This document shows positions 24,870 through 33,606 of a DNA stretch of 64,000 nucleotides, one piece after another. Both the position numbers and the translations under genes were made by a program. The stretch covers positions 1 through 64,000 of the forward strand of contig NZ_JPVR01000073.1 of assembly GCF_000772935.1 (NCBI RefSeq). The letters run 5' to 3'. How positions within the stretch are numbered: position 1 is the stretch's first letter; every line of letters starts with the position of its first letter. The stretch comes from Lysinibacillus boronitolerans JCM 21713 = 10a = NBRC 103108. GTDB taxonomy: Bacteria > Bacillota > Bacilli > Bacillales_A > Planococcaceae. Under the pieces are notes generated by a model, which had not been told where the DNA came from, did no database searches, and saw only the letters and a program-made list of their open reading frames with translations.

Positions 24870-25232
24870 TCAACCATCCTCCTGTAATCTCAACTTTACA
24901 AAGGTTTGTAAAGGTTGAGGGGACTTTCTGTAATCATTCGGACTTATACCAAAGTACCTTTTAAAAGCTCTAGAAAAGGATTCCTGCGATGAAAAGCCGT
25001 AGTGAAAGGCGATGTCGATTATTTTCTTTTGGGGATCTTTTAATGCAGTAGTAGAAAGATAGATTTTACGTAGTGATCGATATTTTTTAATCGTCATCCC
25101 TGTCGCCTGATGGAATTTAAAAGAACAGTAATAAGGAGAATAACCCATATCCTTTCCTAATTGCTCCAATGAAAATCCTTCTGATAGGTGACGCTCAATC
25201 CAATCAATCATCTCCTGTACAATGTTGTTCAT
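24870..25232 (-). CDS. AraC-family regulator, DNA-binding domain only
   Basis: 120-aa protein consisting of a single AraC/XylS DNA-binding domain: helix-turn-helix 1 (FSLEQLGKDMGYSPYYCSFKFHQATG, about residues 18-43) and helix-turn-helix 2 (IIDIAFHYGFSSQESFSRAFKRYFGISP, about 70-97). No effector domain is present. Start ATG 25232 sits 6 bases after GGGAGGG; longer in-frame extensions upstream have no ribosome site. The stop overlaps the start region of the DUF1835-like gene, so the effector-sensing part could be that second protein (inference). Confidence 0.88.
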   Translation of the reverse strand: MNNIVQEMIDWIERHLSEGFSLEQLGKDMGYSPYYCSFKFHQATGMTIKKYRSLRKIYLSTTALKDPQKKIIDIAFHYGFSSQESFSRAFKRYFGISPNDYRKSPQPLQTFVKLRLQEDG

Positions 25233-25301
25233 CCACATCCCTCCCAATTTCATTATAGTAGAAGCGATAATGATTTTTATGATATAAGTTGTGAATGAAA
25301 A

Positions 25302-25335
25302 AAACTGCAGCAAACTTTAAAGTCTGCTACAGTTT
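25302..25335 (-). terminator. Terminator of the eut operon
   Basis: AAACTGCAGCA-ACTTTAAAGT-TGCTaCAGTTT forms a long stem; on the minus strand it is followed by seven T. It is 165 bases past the mdh stop codon; the bases between (25336-25499) hold no gene that I can see. Confidence 0.75.
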
Positions 25336-25499
25336 CTGCTCTCATAAATAGAGGAGAGTTTTCTATATAATTGGGGATTTATACTAGCCTTCAAGTCATG
25401 TTCGGTTTCCAATCAAACATTTTTTGAGCTATCATGAAGCTTTATTGGAAAGAAAGTTGGGGATCCTTTCGATCCATTGAAAAATAGAGTCTGTTTACT

Positions 25500-26447
25500 C
25501 TATTCAATGTTTTGGCAAATAGCAATTACCTGTTTCACAGCCTCTGCAGAGTGCTGAAGGGCTGTTTGTTCTTCATTTGTTAGGTGCAATTCAATGACAG
25601 ATTCGATGCCATTGCCACCTAAAATAGTTGGTACCCCTAAAAAGAGATCGTGGTACCCATATTCTCCTTCTAATAGGGCAATAGAAGGGATAATTTTTCG
25701 TTGATCTTTGATAATAATTTCAACCATTTGGGCACACGCTGCTGCTGGTGCATAGTAGGCACTACCATTACCTAGTAAGCCAACAATTTCACCGCCGCCT
25801 TTACGCGTACGCTCCACGATTTGCTGTAGTCGTTCCTGAGGAATTAGTTTCTCTAATGGAATGCCGCCTGCATAGGAATAACGGATTAATGGTACCATTT
25901 CATCGCCATGTCCTCCTAGGACGAAGCCTGATACATCCTCTGGTGCAATGTGAAGCTCCTGCGCAACAAACGTGTTGAAGCGAGCTGTATCTAATACACC
26001 AGATTGACCAATGATACGATTTTTGGCAAAGCCTGTTTCCTTATGACACACATACGTCATGGCATCAACAGGATTACTCAACACAACAACAATACTATTT
26101 GGAGCATAGTGTTTAATTTGTCTTGAAACCTGTTGAATAATTTTAGCATTTGTTGTGACTAAGTCATCACGACTCATCCCTGGTTTACGTGGAATACCTG
26201 CTGTAATGACAACAATATCCGCACCAGCGATATCTTCATATTGACTCGTGCCTTTAATGGACACATTGAATTTTTCGATGGGGCCTGTTTGTAGCAAATC
26301 CAAAGCTTTCCCTTTTGTCGGGTTCTCGGCCTCTGGAATATCAACAAGCACTACATCGCCTAATTCTTTCTGTGCTAAAAATAAACTCAGTGTGGAACCG
26401 GTGTGGCCTGCTCCAATAACAGCGATTTTATTTTTACGAAATGCCAT
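25500..26447 (-). CDS. mdh: Malate dehydrogenase encoded at the end of the eut microcompartment operon
   Basis: NAD-dependent 2-hydroxyacid dehydrogenase of 315 aa. Rossmann motif GAGHTGST at the N-terminus; substrate loop [10 protein letters not shown], whose Arg residues are the malate/oxaloacetate signature (lactate dehydrogenases have Gln and a different loop); VDAMTYV and the catalytic His in GGHGDEMVP. No amphipathic extension at either end, so nothing points to encapsulation. Its ATG overlaps the shell-protein stop as TAATG and has GAGGTGAGG before it, showing it belongs to the operon. A role in NADH reoxidation beside the acetaldehyde dehydrogenase is plausible (inference). Whether the genome has a second mdh cannot be seen here. 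Confidence 0.9.
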   Translation of the reverse strand: MAFRKNKIAVIGAGHTGSTLSLFLAQKELGDVVLVDIPEAENPTKGKALDLLQTGPIEKFNVSIKGTSQYEDIAGADIVVITAGIPRKPGMSRDDLVTTNAKIIQQVSRQIKHYAPNSIVVVLSNPVDAMTYVCHKETGFAKNRIIGQSGVLDTARFNTFVAQELHIAPEDVSGFVLGGHGDEMVPLIRYSYAGGIPLEKLIPQERLQQIVERTRKGGGEIVGLLGNGSAYYAPAAACAQMVEIIIKDQRKIIPSIALLEGEYGYHDLFLGVPTILGGNGIESVIELHLTNEEQTALQHSAEAVKQVIAICQNIE

Positions 26448-26815
26448 TATGCCTCACCTCGATTATCTGTCGCTGATGTTGTTTCTGTTGTTTTTTTAGC
26501 ACGCGTTGCTGCTGGTGCAGAGACAGCCCTTTTCTTTGGTGCCTCTGGTCCTTTAATCATTTTAAAGACATCTTCATCAGGTCTCGGAATGACGTGAGCG
26601 CCTAATAATTCACCAACACGCATAGCGGCTGCTTTTCCAGCCTCTACTGCGGCTTGTACAGAACCTACGTCACCCTTCACGACAATCGTCACGATGCCAC
26701 CATCCACAAACTCTTGTTTGACGATTGTGACGTCTGACGCTTTAATCATCGCATCAGCAGCTTCATAAGAGCCTACTAATCCTTTTGTTTCGATCATTCC
26801 AATTGCGCTACTCAT
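26447..26815 (-). CDS. Microcompartment shell protein, BMC-H with basic C-terminal tail
   Basis: 122-aa shell protein. Residues 1-85 form one BMC domain ([27 protein letters not shown], with [18 protein letters not shown]), very similar to EutM at 28744. Residues 88-122 are an extra tail rich in Lys, Arg, Ala and Thr ([19 protein letters not shown]), absent from EutM. EutK of enteric bacteria also combines a BMC domain with a basic C-terminal region, but its tail is a folded helix-turn-helix and this one looks disordered. Start ATG 26815 behind GAGGTGAGG; overlaps EutN by 8 bases. Confidence 0.88.
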   Translation of the reverse strand: MSSAIGMIETKGLVGSYEAADAMIKASDVTIVKQEFVDGGIVTIVVKGDVGSVQAAVEAGKAAAMRVGELLGAHVIPRPDEDVFKMIKGPEAPKKRAVSAPAATRAKKTTETTSATDNRGEA

Positions 26816-27092
26816 TGTCCTCACCTCTCATTACTTCAGTAGAATCAATAATACCAATGACAACTGCATCAATCGGTAACGGATTATCTTTCATGATATA
26901 GCGAGATGACCCACCACTTGTAATCAGGACATCATCACCAATACCCGCTCCTATACGATCAGCTGCAACCATTTCTGTGCGAATCGGCTGTTGATTGGAA
27001 TCAATAGGTTGAATGATTAGTAGCTTTAAACCATTCAGTCCCTCTTCCTTGCGTGTTGCCCATACACTGCCTATCACTCTTCCCATTTGCAT
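26808..27092 (-). CDS. eutN: Microcompartment vertex protein EutN/CcmL family
   Basis: 94-aa pentameric shell-vertex protein. Family marks: MGRVIGSVWATRKEEGLNGLKLLIIQPID at the N-terminus (residues 3-31), DRIGAGIGDDVLITSGGSSR in the middle, and DAVVIGIIDSTE at the end. The start ATG 27092 lies 9 bases after GAGGG; the ORF extends further upstream without a ribosome site. EutN closes the corners of the icosahedral shell formed by the BMC-H and BMC-T proteins of this operon. Confidence 0.93.
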   Translation of the reverse strand: MQMGRVIGSVWATRKEEGLNGLKLLIIQPIDSNQQPIRTEMVAADRIGAGIGDDVLITSGGSSRYIMKDNPLPIDAVVIGIIDSTEVMRGEDNE

Positions 27093-27134
27093 GAACTTCA
27101 CCCTCTTTATGCGACACACATTGTCTAACTACTC

Positions 27135-27998
27135 TCAACGAATCGTTAATGTTTTATTTAACTCTCGCAGCTTATCATAAGCCAATGCTGTCACAATGGT
27201 TTTCTTTGGAACGACAATTTCTTGTGCATCGATATCGAGCACTTCTATTTGTGAAAGTAGCTTTTTGTCATAATGATAGACGGACGGTTGCTCTACTTTC
27301 TGTACGACTGGCGACTGCTCTTTCACAGTGATCATAGGTTCACTTACTTGATGATGCACGATTTCTGCAAGCGTTCCTTGTTGAATTAACCCTGCATTTG
27401 CTTCATCTGTATCAATATGCATTTCTAAGCGATAGCGCTCTGAAACACGGATAACCACATTCGATAAAATAATTGGGCGAATACCTTCTACCTTAATTTG
27501 GACAGATTGCCCATCTACGACTTGGAATCTCGCACTATCCGCTGGGGACATATGAATATGTGCCTGTGCAATAATGAGGCCTTCCTTTAACACAACACTT
27601 CCCTTTGGACCAATTAATGTAACAGGACTGGAACCTTGAATATCACCAGAAATTCTTAATGGTGGCTTCAGACCTAATTTCATAGCATCTGTCCAGCTTA
27701 CTTCCACTTGAGATAAGGAACGAGCGGGACCAAGAATACGCACGCGCTCAATTGACCCTTTTGGACCTGCAATTACTACAGTTTCCTCCGCAGCAAATTG
27801 CCCTGGCTGTGAAAGCTCGAATTTCGGTGTGAGCTGATAATTTTCACCAAAGAGCTGTTCCACTTCTGCTTGTGCAAGATGGACATGGCGGGCAGATACA
27901 CCAATCGGAATTTTACCGTCATGTGGAGGGGAAGATTGATTTTTTAAGACCTGTTGCAGAACTTCTTCCACAATTTTTTGCACTAAATTTTCTTGCAT
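27135..27998 (-). CDS. pduL: Phosphate acyltransferase PduL, long form with N- and C-terminal extensions
   Basis: 287-aa PduL-type phosphotransacylase, converting acetyl-CoA and phosphate to acetyl phosphate and CoA. Two metal-binding His blocks: SARHVHL (about residue 38) and QAHIHMSPAD (about 137); repeated LSQPGQFAAEE. The first 20 residues (MQENLVQKIVEEVLQQVLKN) form an amphipathic helix of encapsulation-peptide type, then a Ser/Pro linker. A C-terminal extension of ~65 residues ends in VPKKTIVTALAYDKLRE, which I only tentatively compare with the small C-terminal motif seen in several Eut/Pdu proteins. Clear AGGAGG before ATG 27998. Confidence 0.92.
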   Translation of the reverse strand: MQENLVQKIVEEVLQQVLKNQSSPPHDGKIPIGVSARHVHLAQAEVEQLFGENYQLTPKFELSQPGQFAAEETVVIAGPKGSIERVRILGPARSLSQVEVSWTDAMKLGLKPPLRISGDIQGSSPVTLIGPKGSVVLKEGLIIAQAHIHMSPADSARFQVVDGQSVQIKVEGIRPIILSNVVIRVSERYRLEMHIDTDEANAGLIQQGTLAEIVHHQVSEPMITVKEQSPVVQKVEQPSVYHYDKKLLSQIEVLDIDAQEIVVPKKTIVTALAYDKLRELNKTLTIR

Positions 27999-28010
27999 CT
28001 TGCCTCCTCC

Positions 28011-28601
28011 TTACGATGATACTTTTATTAATTTACCCTGTGCCTGCTGTTCGATAAAACCAGCATTTGCTTCATCTGTATCAATGTGCATTTCCAGACT
28101 AAAATCATTGGAAACACGTACAACGACACCTCGGAAAGTGACAGGTCGATCACTTACAACTTCCACTGAAACTATTTCATTATTGCGTACTTCCAATGCT
28201 TTGGCATCTTCCTCAGTCATATGAATATGCGCTTGCGCAATGATGACTCCCTGCTGGATTTCTATTTCTTTGTCTTGAGAAAGTATTTTAATGCCCGCAG
28301 AATTGTCTATATCACCTGATTGGCGTAAAGGTGGTGTCACTCCTAGCTTCATGGCATCAGTGCGGCTTACCTCTACTTGGGTTGCTGGTCTTACAGGTCC
28401 AAGGACACGGACATTATGAATAACGCCTTTAGGTCCCTCAATAGAGACGCGCTCTTTTGCAGCAAATTGCCCTGGCTGTGATAAGTCAAAATCTTTCGTT
28501 AGAGTCGCATTTGGGCCAAAAAGTGCTTGTAAATCCGCTTCACTTAGATGGATATGACGAGCCGAAATGGCCACTGGAAAAGTTTTTATTGCTGTTGTCA
28601 T
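28011..28601 (-). CDS. pduL: Phosphate acyltransferase PduL, short form
   Basis: Second PduL-type phosphotransacylase, 196 aa, with the His blocks SARHIHLSEAD and QAHIHMTEED and the motif DLSQPGQFAAKE. It lacks the N-terminal amphipathic helix and the C-terminal extension of its neighbour, so it may stay in the cytosol (inference). About half of the residues match the long form, so the duplication is old. Start ATG 28601, 8 bases after GAGG. It supplies the function of EutD, which is missing from this operon. Confidence 0.93.
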   Translation of the reverse strand: MTTAIKTFPVAISARHIHLSEADLQALFGPNATLTKDFDLSQPGQFAAKERVSIEGPKGVIHNVRVLGPVRPATQVEVSRTDAMKLGVTPPLRQSGDIDNSAGIKILSQDKEIEIQQGVIIAQAHIHMTEEDAKALEVRNNEIVSVEVVSDRPVTFRGVVVRVSNDFSLEMHIDTDEANAGFIEQQAQGKLIKVSS

Positions 28602-28646
28602 GTTAGCCACCTCTTTATTTTATGGATTGTATTATCAGAACAAGTT

Positions 28647-28679
28647 GGAGAGCTGTTCTAAAGTTAGATCCAGCTCTCC
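28647..28679 (-). terminator. Intercistronic hairpin between eutM and pduL
   Basis: GGAGAGCTG / CAGCTCTCC, nine perfect pairs with a 15-base loop, on the minus strand followed by AACTTGTTC, no long T run. It lies in the only gap above 100 bases in this part of the operon and could raise the ratio of shell protein EutM to the enzymes downstream. Confidence 0.6.
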
Positions 28680-28743
28680 TCTATAAATGGTAGTTATTTT
28701 TCCATCTATAGCGTTGGGAATTTTCTATCCAAAGAATATGAAA

Positions 28744-29022
28744 TTATGCTTCTGCTTTTGGTAGAATCATTTCTAATTCGTGGTGTGGACGTGGAATTAC
28801 ATGGACAGATAATAGCTCTCCTACACGTTGTGCTGCTGCTGCCCCTGCATCTGTTGCTGCTTTTACTGCACCTACATCACCACGTACAAGAACTGTTACG
28901 ATCCCGCCACCAACATGAACTTTTCCTACTAGATTAACGCTTGCTGCCTTTACCATTGCGTCTGCTGCTTCAATTGCTCCTACTAAACCTTTTGTTTCTA
29001 CCATTCCTAATGCTGTACTCAT
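28744..29022 (-). CDS. eutM: Microcompartment shell protein EutM (BMC-H)
   Basis: 92-aa single-domain BMC-H protein, the main hexameric tile of the Eut shell. It starts [27 protein letters not shown] and has [21 protein letters not shown] and [12 protein letters not shown], the canonical EutM/PduA pattern. Good ribosome site before ATG 29022. It follows eutE by 20 bases and precedes a hairpin at 28647, which may protect its mRNA. Confidence 0.95.
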   Translation of the reverse strand: MSTALGMVETKGLVGAIEAADAMVKAASVNLVGKVHVGGGIVTVLVRGDVGAVKAATDAGAAAAQRVGELLSVHVIPRPHHELEMILPKAEA

Positions 29023-29042
29023 TTGTCATTCCTCCAAATAAT

Positions 29043-30533
29043 TTATTTATTTTGTAATGTGATTTGTTTTAATACTTGATCGACAATTTGTTGAACCATT
29101 GTTGTATCTAGAGCAGGCTCTTGTGAAACTACCGACTCAACAACGGACTGTACTTCGAATTCCGGTTTTGGCACTTCGACATCTTTAATGCCATACGCCA
29201 TACGTTTGATATTTAATAAATGTCTTGCTGTAATGTTGTCTGACGTAATATTGCCGCCAAATGTCCCACAGCCTAATGTAAAGGATGGCGCTAAGCCCGT
29301 TGTGCCACCTACTGCACCAATTGAGGATAATGTATTAACCACAATCCGTGATACTGGTAATTCAACAGAAAATTGCTCTGCTAATGCTGCATTTTCAGTG
29401 TGAATTGAGCATGTATGTCCGCGTCCTCCAATATTTAGTAGGTCAATCATCACCTGCTTGGCTTCTGTACTGTTTTCCACAATATAAAGCGCAAAGATTG
29501 GTGATAGTTTTTCAAGAGAAAACGGAATATTTTTACCAATCATTGTTTCTAAGCCCACAAGAACTTTTGTATCGTCTGGTACTGTAATACCAACAGAATC
29601 TGCTAGGCAAGTAGCTGATTTACCGACAATCTGGGGATTTACTTTCCCAGGAACTGGCGAGATCAATTTTTCCATTTTAGCTTTTTCTTCGGCATTTAAT
29701 AGATAGGCACCATTTTTCTTTAATTCTGTTTGCACTTGCTCTGCAATCACCTTATCCACAATAATGGCTTGCTCTGTTGCACAGATTGTGCCATTATCGA
29801 ATGATTTACTTTGCACCAATTGACGTACAGATTTTTGAATATTAGCCGATTTTTCAATGTAAGCTGGTACATTTCCTGGCCCAACCCCATAGGCAGGTTT
29901 GCCAGAGCTATAGGCCGCCTTTACCAATGCACCACCACCCGTAGCTAAAATTAAATGAATGTTTGGGTGCTTCATTAGCTGCTGTGTTGCCTCCATGGAG
30001 GACATTGTTAAACATTGTAGTAATCCTTCTGGCGCACCTGCTTTTTCAGCAGCTACTCGACAAATATCCAAAGCCTCTTTTGTACATTTCACTGCATATG
30101 GGTGTGGACTAAGCACTAAACCATTTCTCGTTTTTAAAGAAATAAGTGTCTTAAAGATCGCTGTAGAGGTTGGATTTGTTGTTGGTACGATACCAGCAAT
30201 GACACCGAAAGGACTTGCAATTTCGGCTACTTTTTTCATCCGATCATAGCCCACAATACCAACTGTTTTTAATTCTTTAATATCTTCATAGACATCTCGT
30301 GAAGCTACTTCATTTTTCATCTTTTTATGGTTAGGAATACCCATTCCTGTTTCTTGCACAGCCATTTTTGCTAAACGATCTGCTTCCTTAAAGGCAGCAT
30401 CCGCGACAGCCTTTACAATGTTGTCTACTTGTTGCTGAGAAAATTGCATATAGGCAGCCTGTGCTGTATTAGCATGTTTAACGGCATCTCTCATTTCCTG
30501 AATCGCTAATAAGTCTTTGTCTAATGTGGCCAT
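29043..30533 (-). CDS. eutE: CoA-acylating acetaldehyde dehydrogenase EutE
   Basis: 496-aa aldehyde dehydrogenase that turns acetaldehyde into acetyl-CoA with NAD+ inside the microcompartment. Landmarks: ETGMG and NPTSTAIFKTLISLKTRN for cofactor binding, the catalytic Cys in FDNGTICATEQAI (about residue 250), and GLAPSFTLGCGTFGGN near the end. The last ~25 residues, after a Pro/Val-rich linker, form an amphipathic helix (TTMVQQIVDQVLKQITL) resembling an encapsulation peptide; in enteric EutE this signal is normally at the N-terminus. GGGAGG before ATG 30533. Confidence 0.95.
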   Translation of the reverse strand: MATLDKDLLAIQEMRDAVKHANTAQAAYMQFSQQQVDNIVKAVADAAFKEADRLAKMAVQETGMGIPNHKKMKNEVASRDVYEDIKELKTVGIVGYDRMKKVAEIASPFGVIAGIVPTTNPTSTAIFKTLISLKTRNGLVLSPHPYAVKCTKEALDICRVAAEKAGAPEGLLQCLTMSSMEATQQLMKHPNIHLILATGGGALVKAAYSSGKPAYGVGPGNVPAYIEKSANIQKSVRQLVQSKSFDNGTICATEQAIIVDKVIAEQVQTELKKNGAYLLNAEEKAKMEKLISPVPGKVNPQIVGKSATCLADSVGITVPDDTKVLVGLETMIGKNIPFSLEKLSPIFALYIVENSTEAKQVMIDLLNIGGRGHTCSIHTENAALAEQFSVELPVSRIVVNTLSSIGAVGGTTGLAPSFTLGCGTFGGNITSDNITARHLLNIKRMAYGIKDVEVPKPEFEVQSVVESVVSQEPALDTTMVQQIVDQVLKQITLQNK

Positions 30534-30548
30534 AAAGCCGCCTCCCTT

Positions 30549-31199
30549 CTAGATCACTGGGTTTCTAGCTATATTTTCAATAGCTTCTCTGAATGCATGT
30601 GCCGCAGCCTCGCATGAAGATTGACTGCCAGTTAATAAGCCGCCCCCAAAATTGGTTTCAGATGGAGGACCAAAGAAAACCTTTAGCTCAACATCTGCAG
30701 CCTTTAATGCTGCATCTAATCCAACAACTGCCTCAAGCGGCGGTGCGATTAAATAAGCAAGTGGGGTGCCAACTTTTACATCTGCAAGCTCAGCAAGATA
30801 CGTCCCACAGCTTGCCACGGTATGGGCAAACAAGGCATGATTGTCATTATTATTAATGGCTTCAAAATACGTATCAAATTCAATTTTTTGTTGAATGGCA
30901 TCAAGACCACTACGAATTTCATCAGGTGAGCTTCCAGCAATAATGCCAATCACTTCACCTGACAATGGACCAGATGCATGTGCCGCTCCCGCATAAAAGC
31001 TTTTTGCATAGACAACATCGACATCTGCCTTTTTCGTCGCCTCGTCTAAGGCTACGTAGCCAACATCGTCGATTGTCAGTGTGACAAGCCCAATGCTATG
31101 ATGATGTGGCTTTAAATCTAACTGCTCTGCTAGTTCACTGTTGACTCTTGGAATGGTTTGCATCGCCAAGATTTGCGCCATAATTTTTTGAGGATACAT
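30549..31199 (-). CDS. eutL: Microcompartment shell protein EutL (BMC-T)
   Basis: 216-aa tandem-domain BMC-T trimer with a gated pore. The EutL pattern is complete: HSIGLVTLTIDDVGYVALDEATKKADVDVVYAKSFYAGA in domain 1 (about residues 34-72), the TYFEAINNNDNHALFAHTVASCGTYLA block, and FFGPPSETNFGGGLLTGSQSSCEAA near the C-terminus. Strong GGAGG before ATG 31199. Placed between the lyase genes and eutE as in other Firmicutes. Confidence 0.95.
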   Translation of the reverse strand: MYPQKIMAQILAMQTIPRVNSELAEQLDLKPHHHSIGLVTLTIDDVGYVALDEATKKADVDVVYAKSFYAGAAHASGPLSGEVIGIIAGSSPDEIRSGLDAIQQKIEFDTYFEAINNNDNHALFAHTVASCGTYLAELADVKVGTPLAYLIAPPLEAVVGLDAALKAADVELKVFFGPPSETNFGGGLLTGSQSSCEAAAHAFREAIENIARNPVI

Positions 31200-31210
31200 A
31201 TTTCAGCCTC

Positions 31211-32221
31211 CTAACCTTCTTTTGCGACAAGCTCTACGCCACTTGCCTGATAATGCAGGATTTTTTCTACGACTGTGCCAAGATAAGCGCCCGCTTCTAA
31301 TGGTGGGATACCACCCTTATGGATATTTGAAATTACCATACGTTCCGCTTCCACTGTCCCAATTCTTGGCTTGTAGCATAAATATGCACTCATTGATTCT
31401 GCCGATACGAGCCCTGGACGCTCACCAATTAGGTAAACAATAACCTCTGCCTGTAGCAGCTCACCAATCTCATCCATTAAAGCAACACGCCCTTTATCGA
31501 TATAGAACGTAGTACCGATGTCAATATTTAAATTGCTAAGGCTTTGCTGAAGGGCTAAGTAAACATCTTGAACATTCTCTTCAATCGCACTTGCACTCAA
31601 GCCATTCGAGATAATAATCTGAACCTTTGGCTGTGGTTTACATTTTTGCTGAATCAATGCCTTTGATTCCTCTGATAAACGACGCCCTAAGTCAGGTCTT
31701 GTAATGTATTCCTCTTTATCTGTGACTTTCGTTGTGACCTGAAAGACATCAAGCTTTTGTAAAAGATCTTCTGACACTTCGCCATACACAGCATCTACCG
31801 CAGCAGCATGATCGAGTCGGAATTTTAACCAGGTTTTCGTTTTCGGTCTTGTCCCCGCTCTCCCTACACCAATACGAGCAGGTGTATGTTTCTTAGCAGC
31901 CTGTACACTTTCAGTTAACGATTCTTCCTCAAACTGAAAGGGCTTGATGGGCACAGCGTCATTTACTGGTTGGTTGAAAGTAGTAGAAGCAAACGTTGTT
32001 ACTTCCTGGGGAGCTCCATGCTGATACAGCTGAATTAATGGCTCCTGTGATGTTGCTGTAGCTTCTGTTGTTCCTGAAGAACGATTTTCCACTTTATCAT
32101 AAAACTTAATAAGTGGTTGTTCTGTTGAAGTAGCAGCTATTTCAGGTGCTTGACTACCAGTACTTTTCTCCATCTTCTCCATGACAAGCTGTGTAATCAT
32201 TGAAACTAATTGATCATTCAC
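31211..32221 (-). CDS. eutC: Ethanolamine ammonia-lyase small subunit EutC
   Basis: About 336 aa. Small subunit of the adenosylcobalamin-dependent lyase that splits ethanolamine into acetaldehyde and ammonia. The core (about residues 105-330) shows ARIGVGRAGTRPKT, LDHAAAVDAV and IISNGLSASAIEENVQ, YLIGERPGL. The N-terminus is extended: an amphipathic helix (residues 1-18, MNDQLVSMITQLVMEKM) of encapsulation type, then a ~75-residue low-complexity linker rich in Thr, Ser and Gln. GTG 32221 is chosen for its spacing to AGGTGA; GTG 32230 is possible. Confidence 0.95.
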   Translation of the reverse strand: MNDQLVSMITQLVMEKMEKSTGSQAPEIAATSTEQPLIKFYDKVENRSSGTTEATATSQEPLIQLYQHGAPQEVTTFASTTFNQPVNDAVPIKPFQFEEESLTESVQAAKKHTPARIGVGRAGTRPKTKTWLKFRLDHAAAVDAVYGEVSEDLLQKLDVFQVTTKVTDKEEYITRPDLGRRLSEESKALIQQKCKPQPKVQIIISNGLSASAIEENVQDVYLALQQSLSNLNIDIGTTFYIDKGRVALMDEIGELLQAEVIVYLIGERPGLVSAESMSAYLCYKPRIGTVEAERMVISNIHKGGIPPLEAGAYLGTVVEKILHYQASGVELVAKEG

Positions 32222-32230
32222 TTGACTCAC

Positions 32231-33595
32231 CTACCTTTCAAAAATGGATAAATCGCCAGCTCTTGCTGACAGTCGACCATTTTCATAAATGCCCATTTTC
32301 TCTAACCATGCTAAATACTCTGGTGCTGGTTTTTTACCAAATGTTTGGAGTAATGTAGCCACATCATGGAAGCTCATCGATTGATAGTTGAGCATCACAT
32401 CATCGCCCATTGGCGCAGCAATAATAAAGTTAACGCCAGCAGCTGTCAGCAATACACTTAAATCTTCCACATCATTTTGGTCTGCCTTAATATGGTTGGT
32501 ATAGCAAATATCTACCCCCATAGGAATACCATGCATTTTGCCCATGAAATGATCTTCAAGACCTGCTCGAATTACTTGTTTATTGTTGTATAAATACTCT
32601 GGGCCAATAAAACCAACTACTGTGTTCACAATATAAGGATTAAAATGTCTAGCAAATCCATAATTGCGCGATTCCAGTGTTACTTGGTCAATGCCCATAT
32701 GTGCCTCTGCCGATAGTTCTGAGCCTTGACCTGTTTCAAAGTAGAATAAATTTGGGCCAGTACCTGTTCCTTGTTTTTTAATGAGCTCCTCTGCTTCTCT
32801 TATTAAATCAGCAGATATACCGAACGAACGGTTAGCAATTTCTGTCCCTGCGATACTTTGGAAAATCATATCTGCTGGGGCGCCTTGTTTAATTGCCTTC
32901 ATCTGTGTTGTAATATGAGCCAATACACAGTTTTGCGTAGGAATAGACCAATCATTGATGAATTCCTTTGTAGCCGTAAGTACTTTTTTGACACTTTCAA
33001 CTGAATCATCTACAGGATTAATGCCGATAACAGCATCCCCAATACCATAGGACAGTCCTTCTTTTAGAGAGGCGATGATGCCATCAATATTATCTGTCGG
33101 ATGATTTGGCTGTAGACGAGATGACAGCGTCCCTTTTTGACCAATCGTAATATTACACGTTGAAAGTATTTCAACTTTATTGGCTGCGTGAACAAGATCT
33201 AAATTGGACATTAGTTTTGTAACAGCAGCAATAATCTCGGAATTCATCCCTTTACTTAAACGCTTTAATTCACGATCACCCGTGTCATTTGATAAAATGT
33301 ATTCACGTAGCTGCTCGATGCTCCAGTTTTTGATTTCTCCATATATTTGCTCATTAATATCGCCCTCAATAATGCGTGAAACCTCATCATTTTCTTGTGG
33401 CACTAATGGATTTTCGCGGATATCTTTAACTAAAAGCTCACTTAATACTGCCTTTGCTGCGATTCGTTGTTGAACCGTCTCAGCGGCAATACCTGCTAGC
33501 TGATCGCCTGATTTTTCTTCATTGGCCTTAGCCATAACATCTTTTAATGATTTAAAATTATATTTTTCTCCACCAAATATCACCGATAAGTTCAC
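32231..33595 (-). CDS. eutB: Ethanolamine ammonia-lyase large subunit EutB
   Basis: 454-aa catalytic subunit with the TIM barrel that binds ethanolamine. Conserved blocks: LFG-like IFGGEKYNFKSLKDVMAKANE, GDQLAGIAA, TIGQKGTLSSRLQPNHPTDN, GDAVIGINPVDDS, and the C-terminal MGDDVMLNYQSMSFHD. The GTG at 33595 gives 6-base spacing to AGGAGG and the usual family N-terminus; the ATG at 33601 touches the ribosome site. Forms a complex with EutC and is reactivated by EutA. Confidence 0.96.
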   Translation of the reverse strand: MNLSVIFGGEKYNFKSLKDVMAKANEEKSGDQLAGIAAETVQQRIAAKAVLSELLVKDIRENPLVPQENDEVSRIIEGDINEQIYGEIKNWSIEQLREYILSNDTGDRELKRLSKGMNSEIIAAVTKLMSNLDLVHAANKVEILSTCNITIGQKGTLSSRLQPNHPTDNIDGIIASLKEGLSYGIGDAVIGINPVDDSVESVKKVLTATKEFINDWSIPTQNCVLAHITTQMKAIKQGAPADMIFQSIAGTEIANRSFGISADLIREAEELIKKQGTGTGPNLFYFETGQGSELSAEAHMGIDQVTLESRNYGFARHFNPYIVNTVVGFIGPEYLYNNKQVIRAGLEDHFMGKMHGIPMGVDICYTNHIKADQNDVEDLSVLLTAAGVNFIIAAPMGDDVMLNYQSMSFHDVATLLQTFGKKPAPEYLAWLEKMGIYENGRLSARAGDLSIFER

Positions 33596-33606
33596 ATTCA
33601 TCCTCC

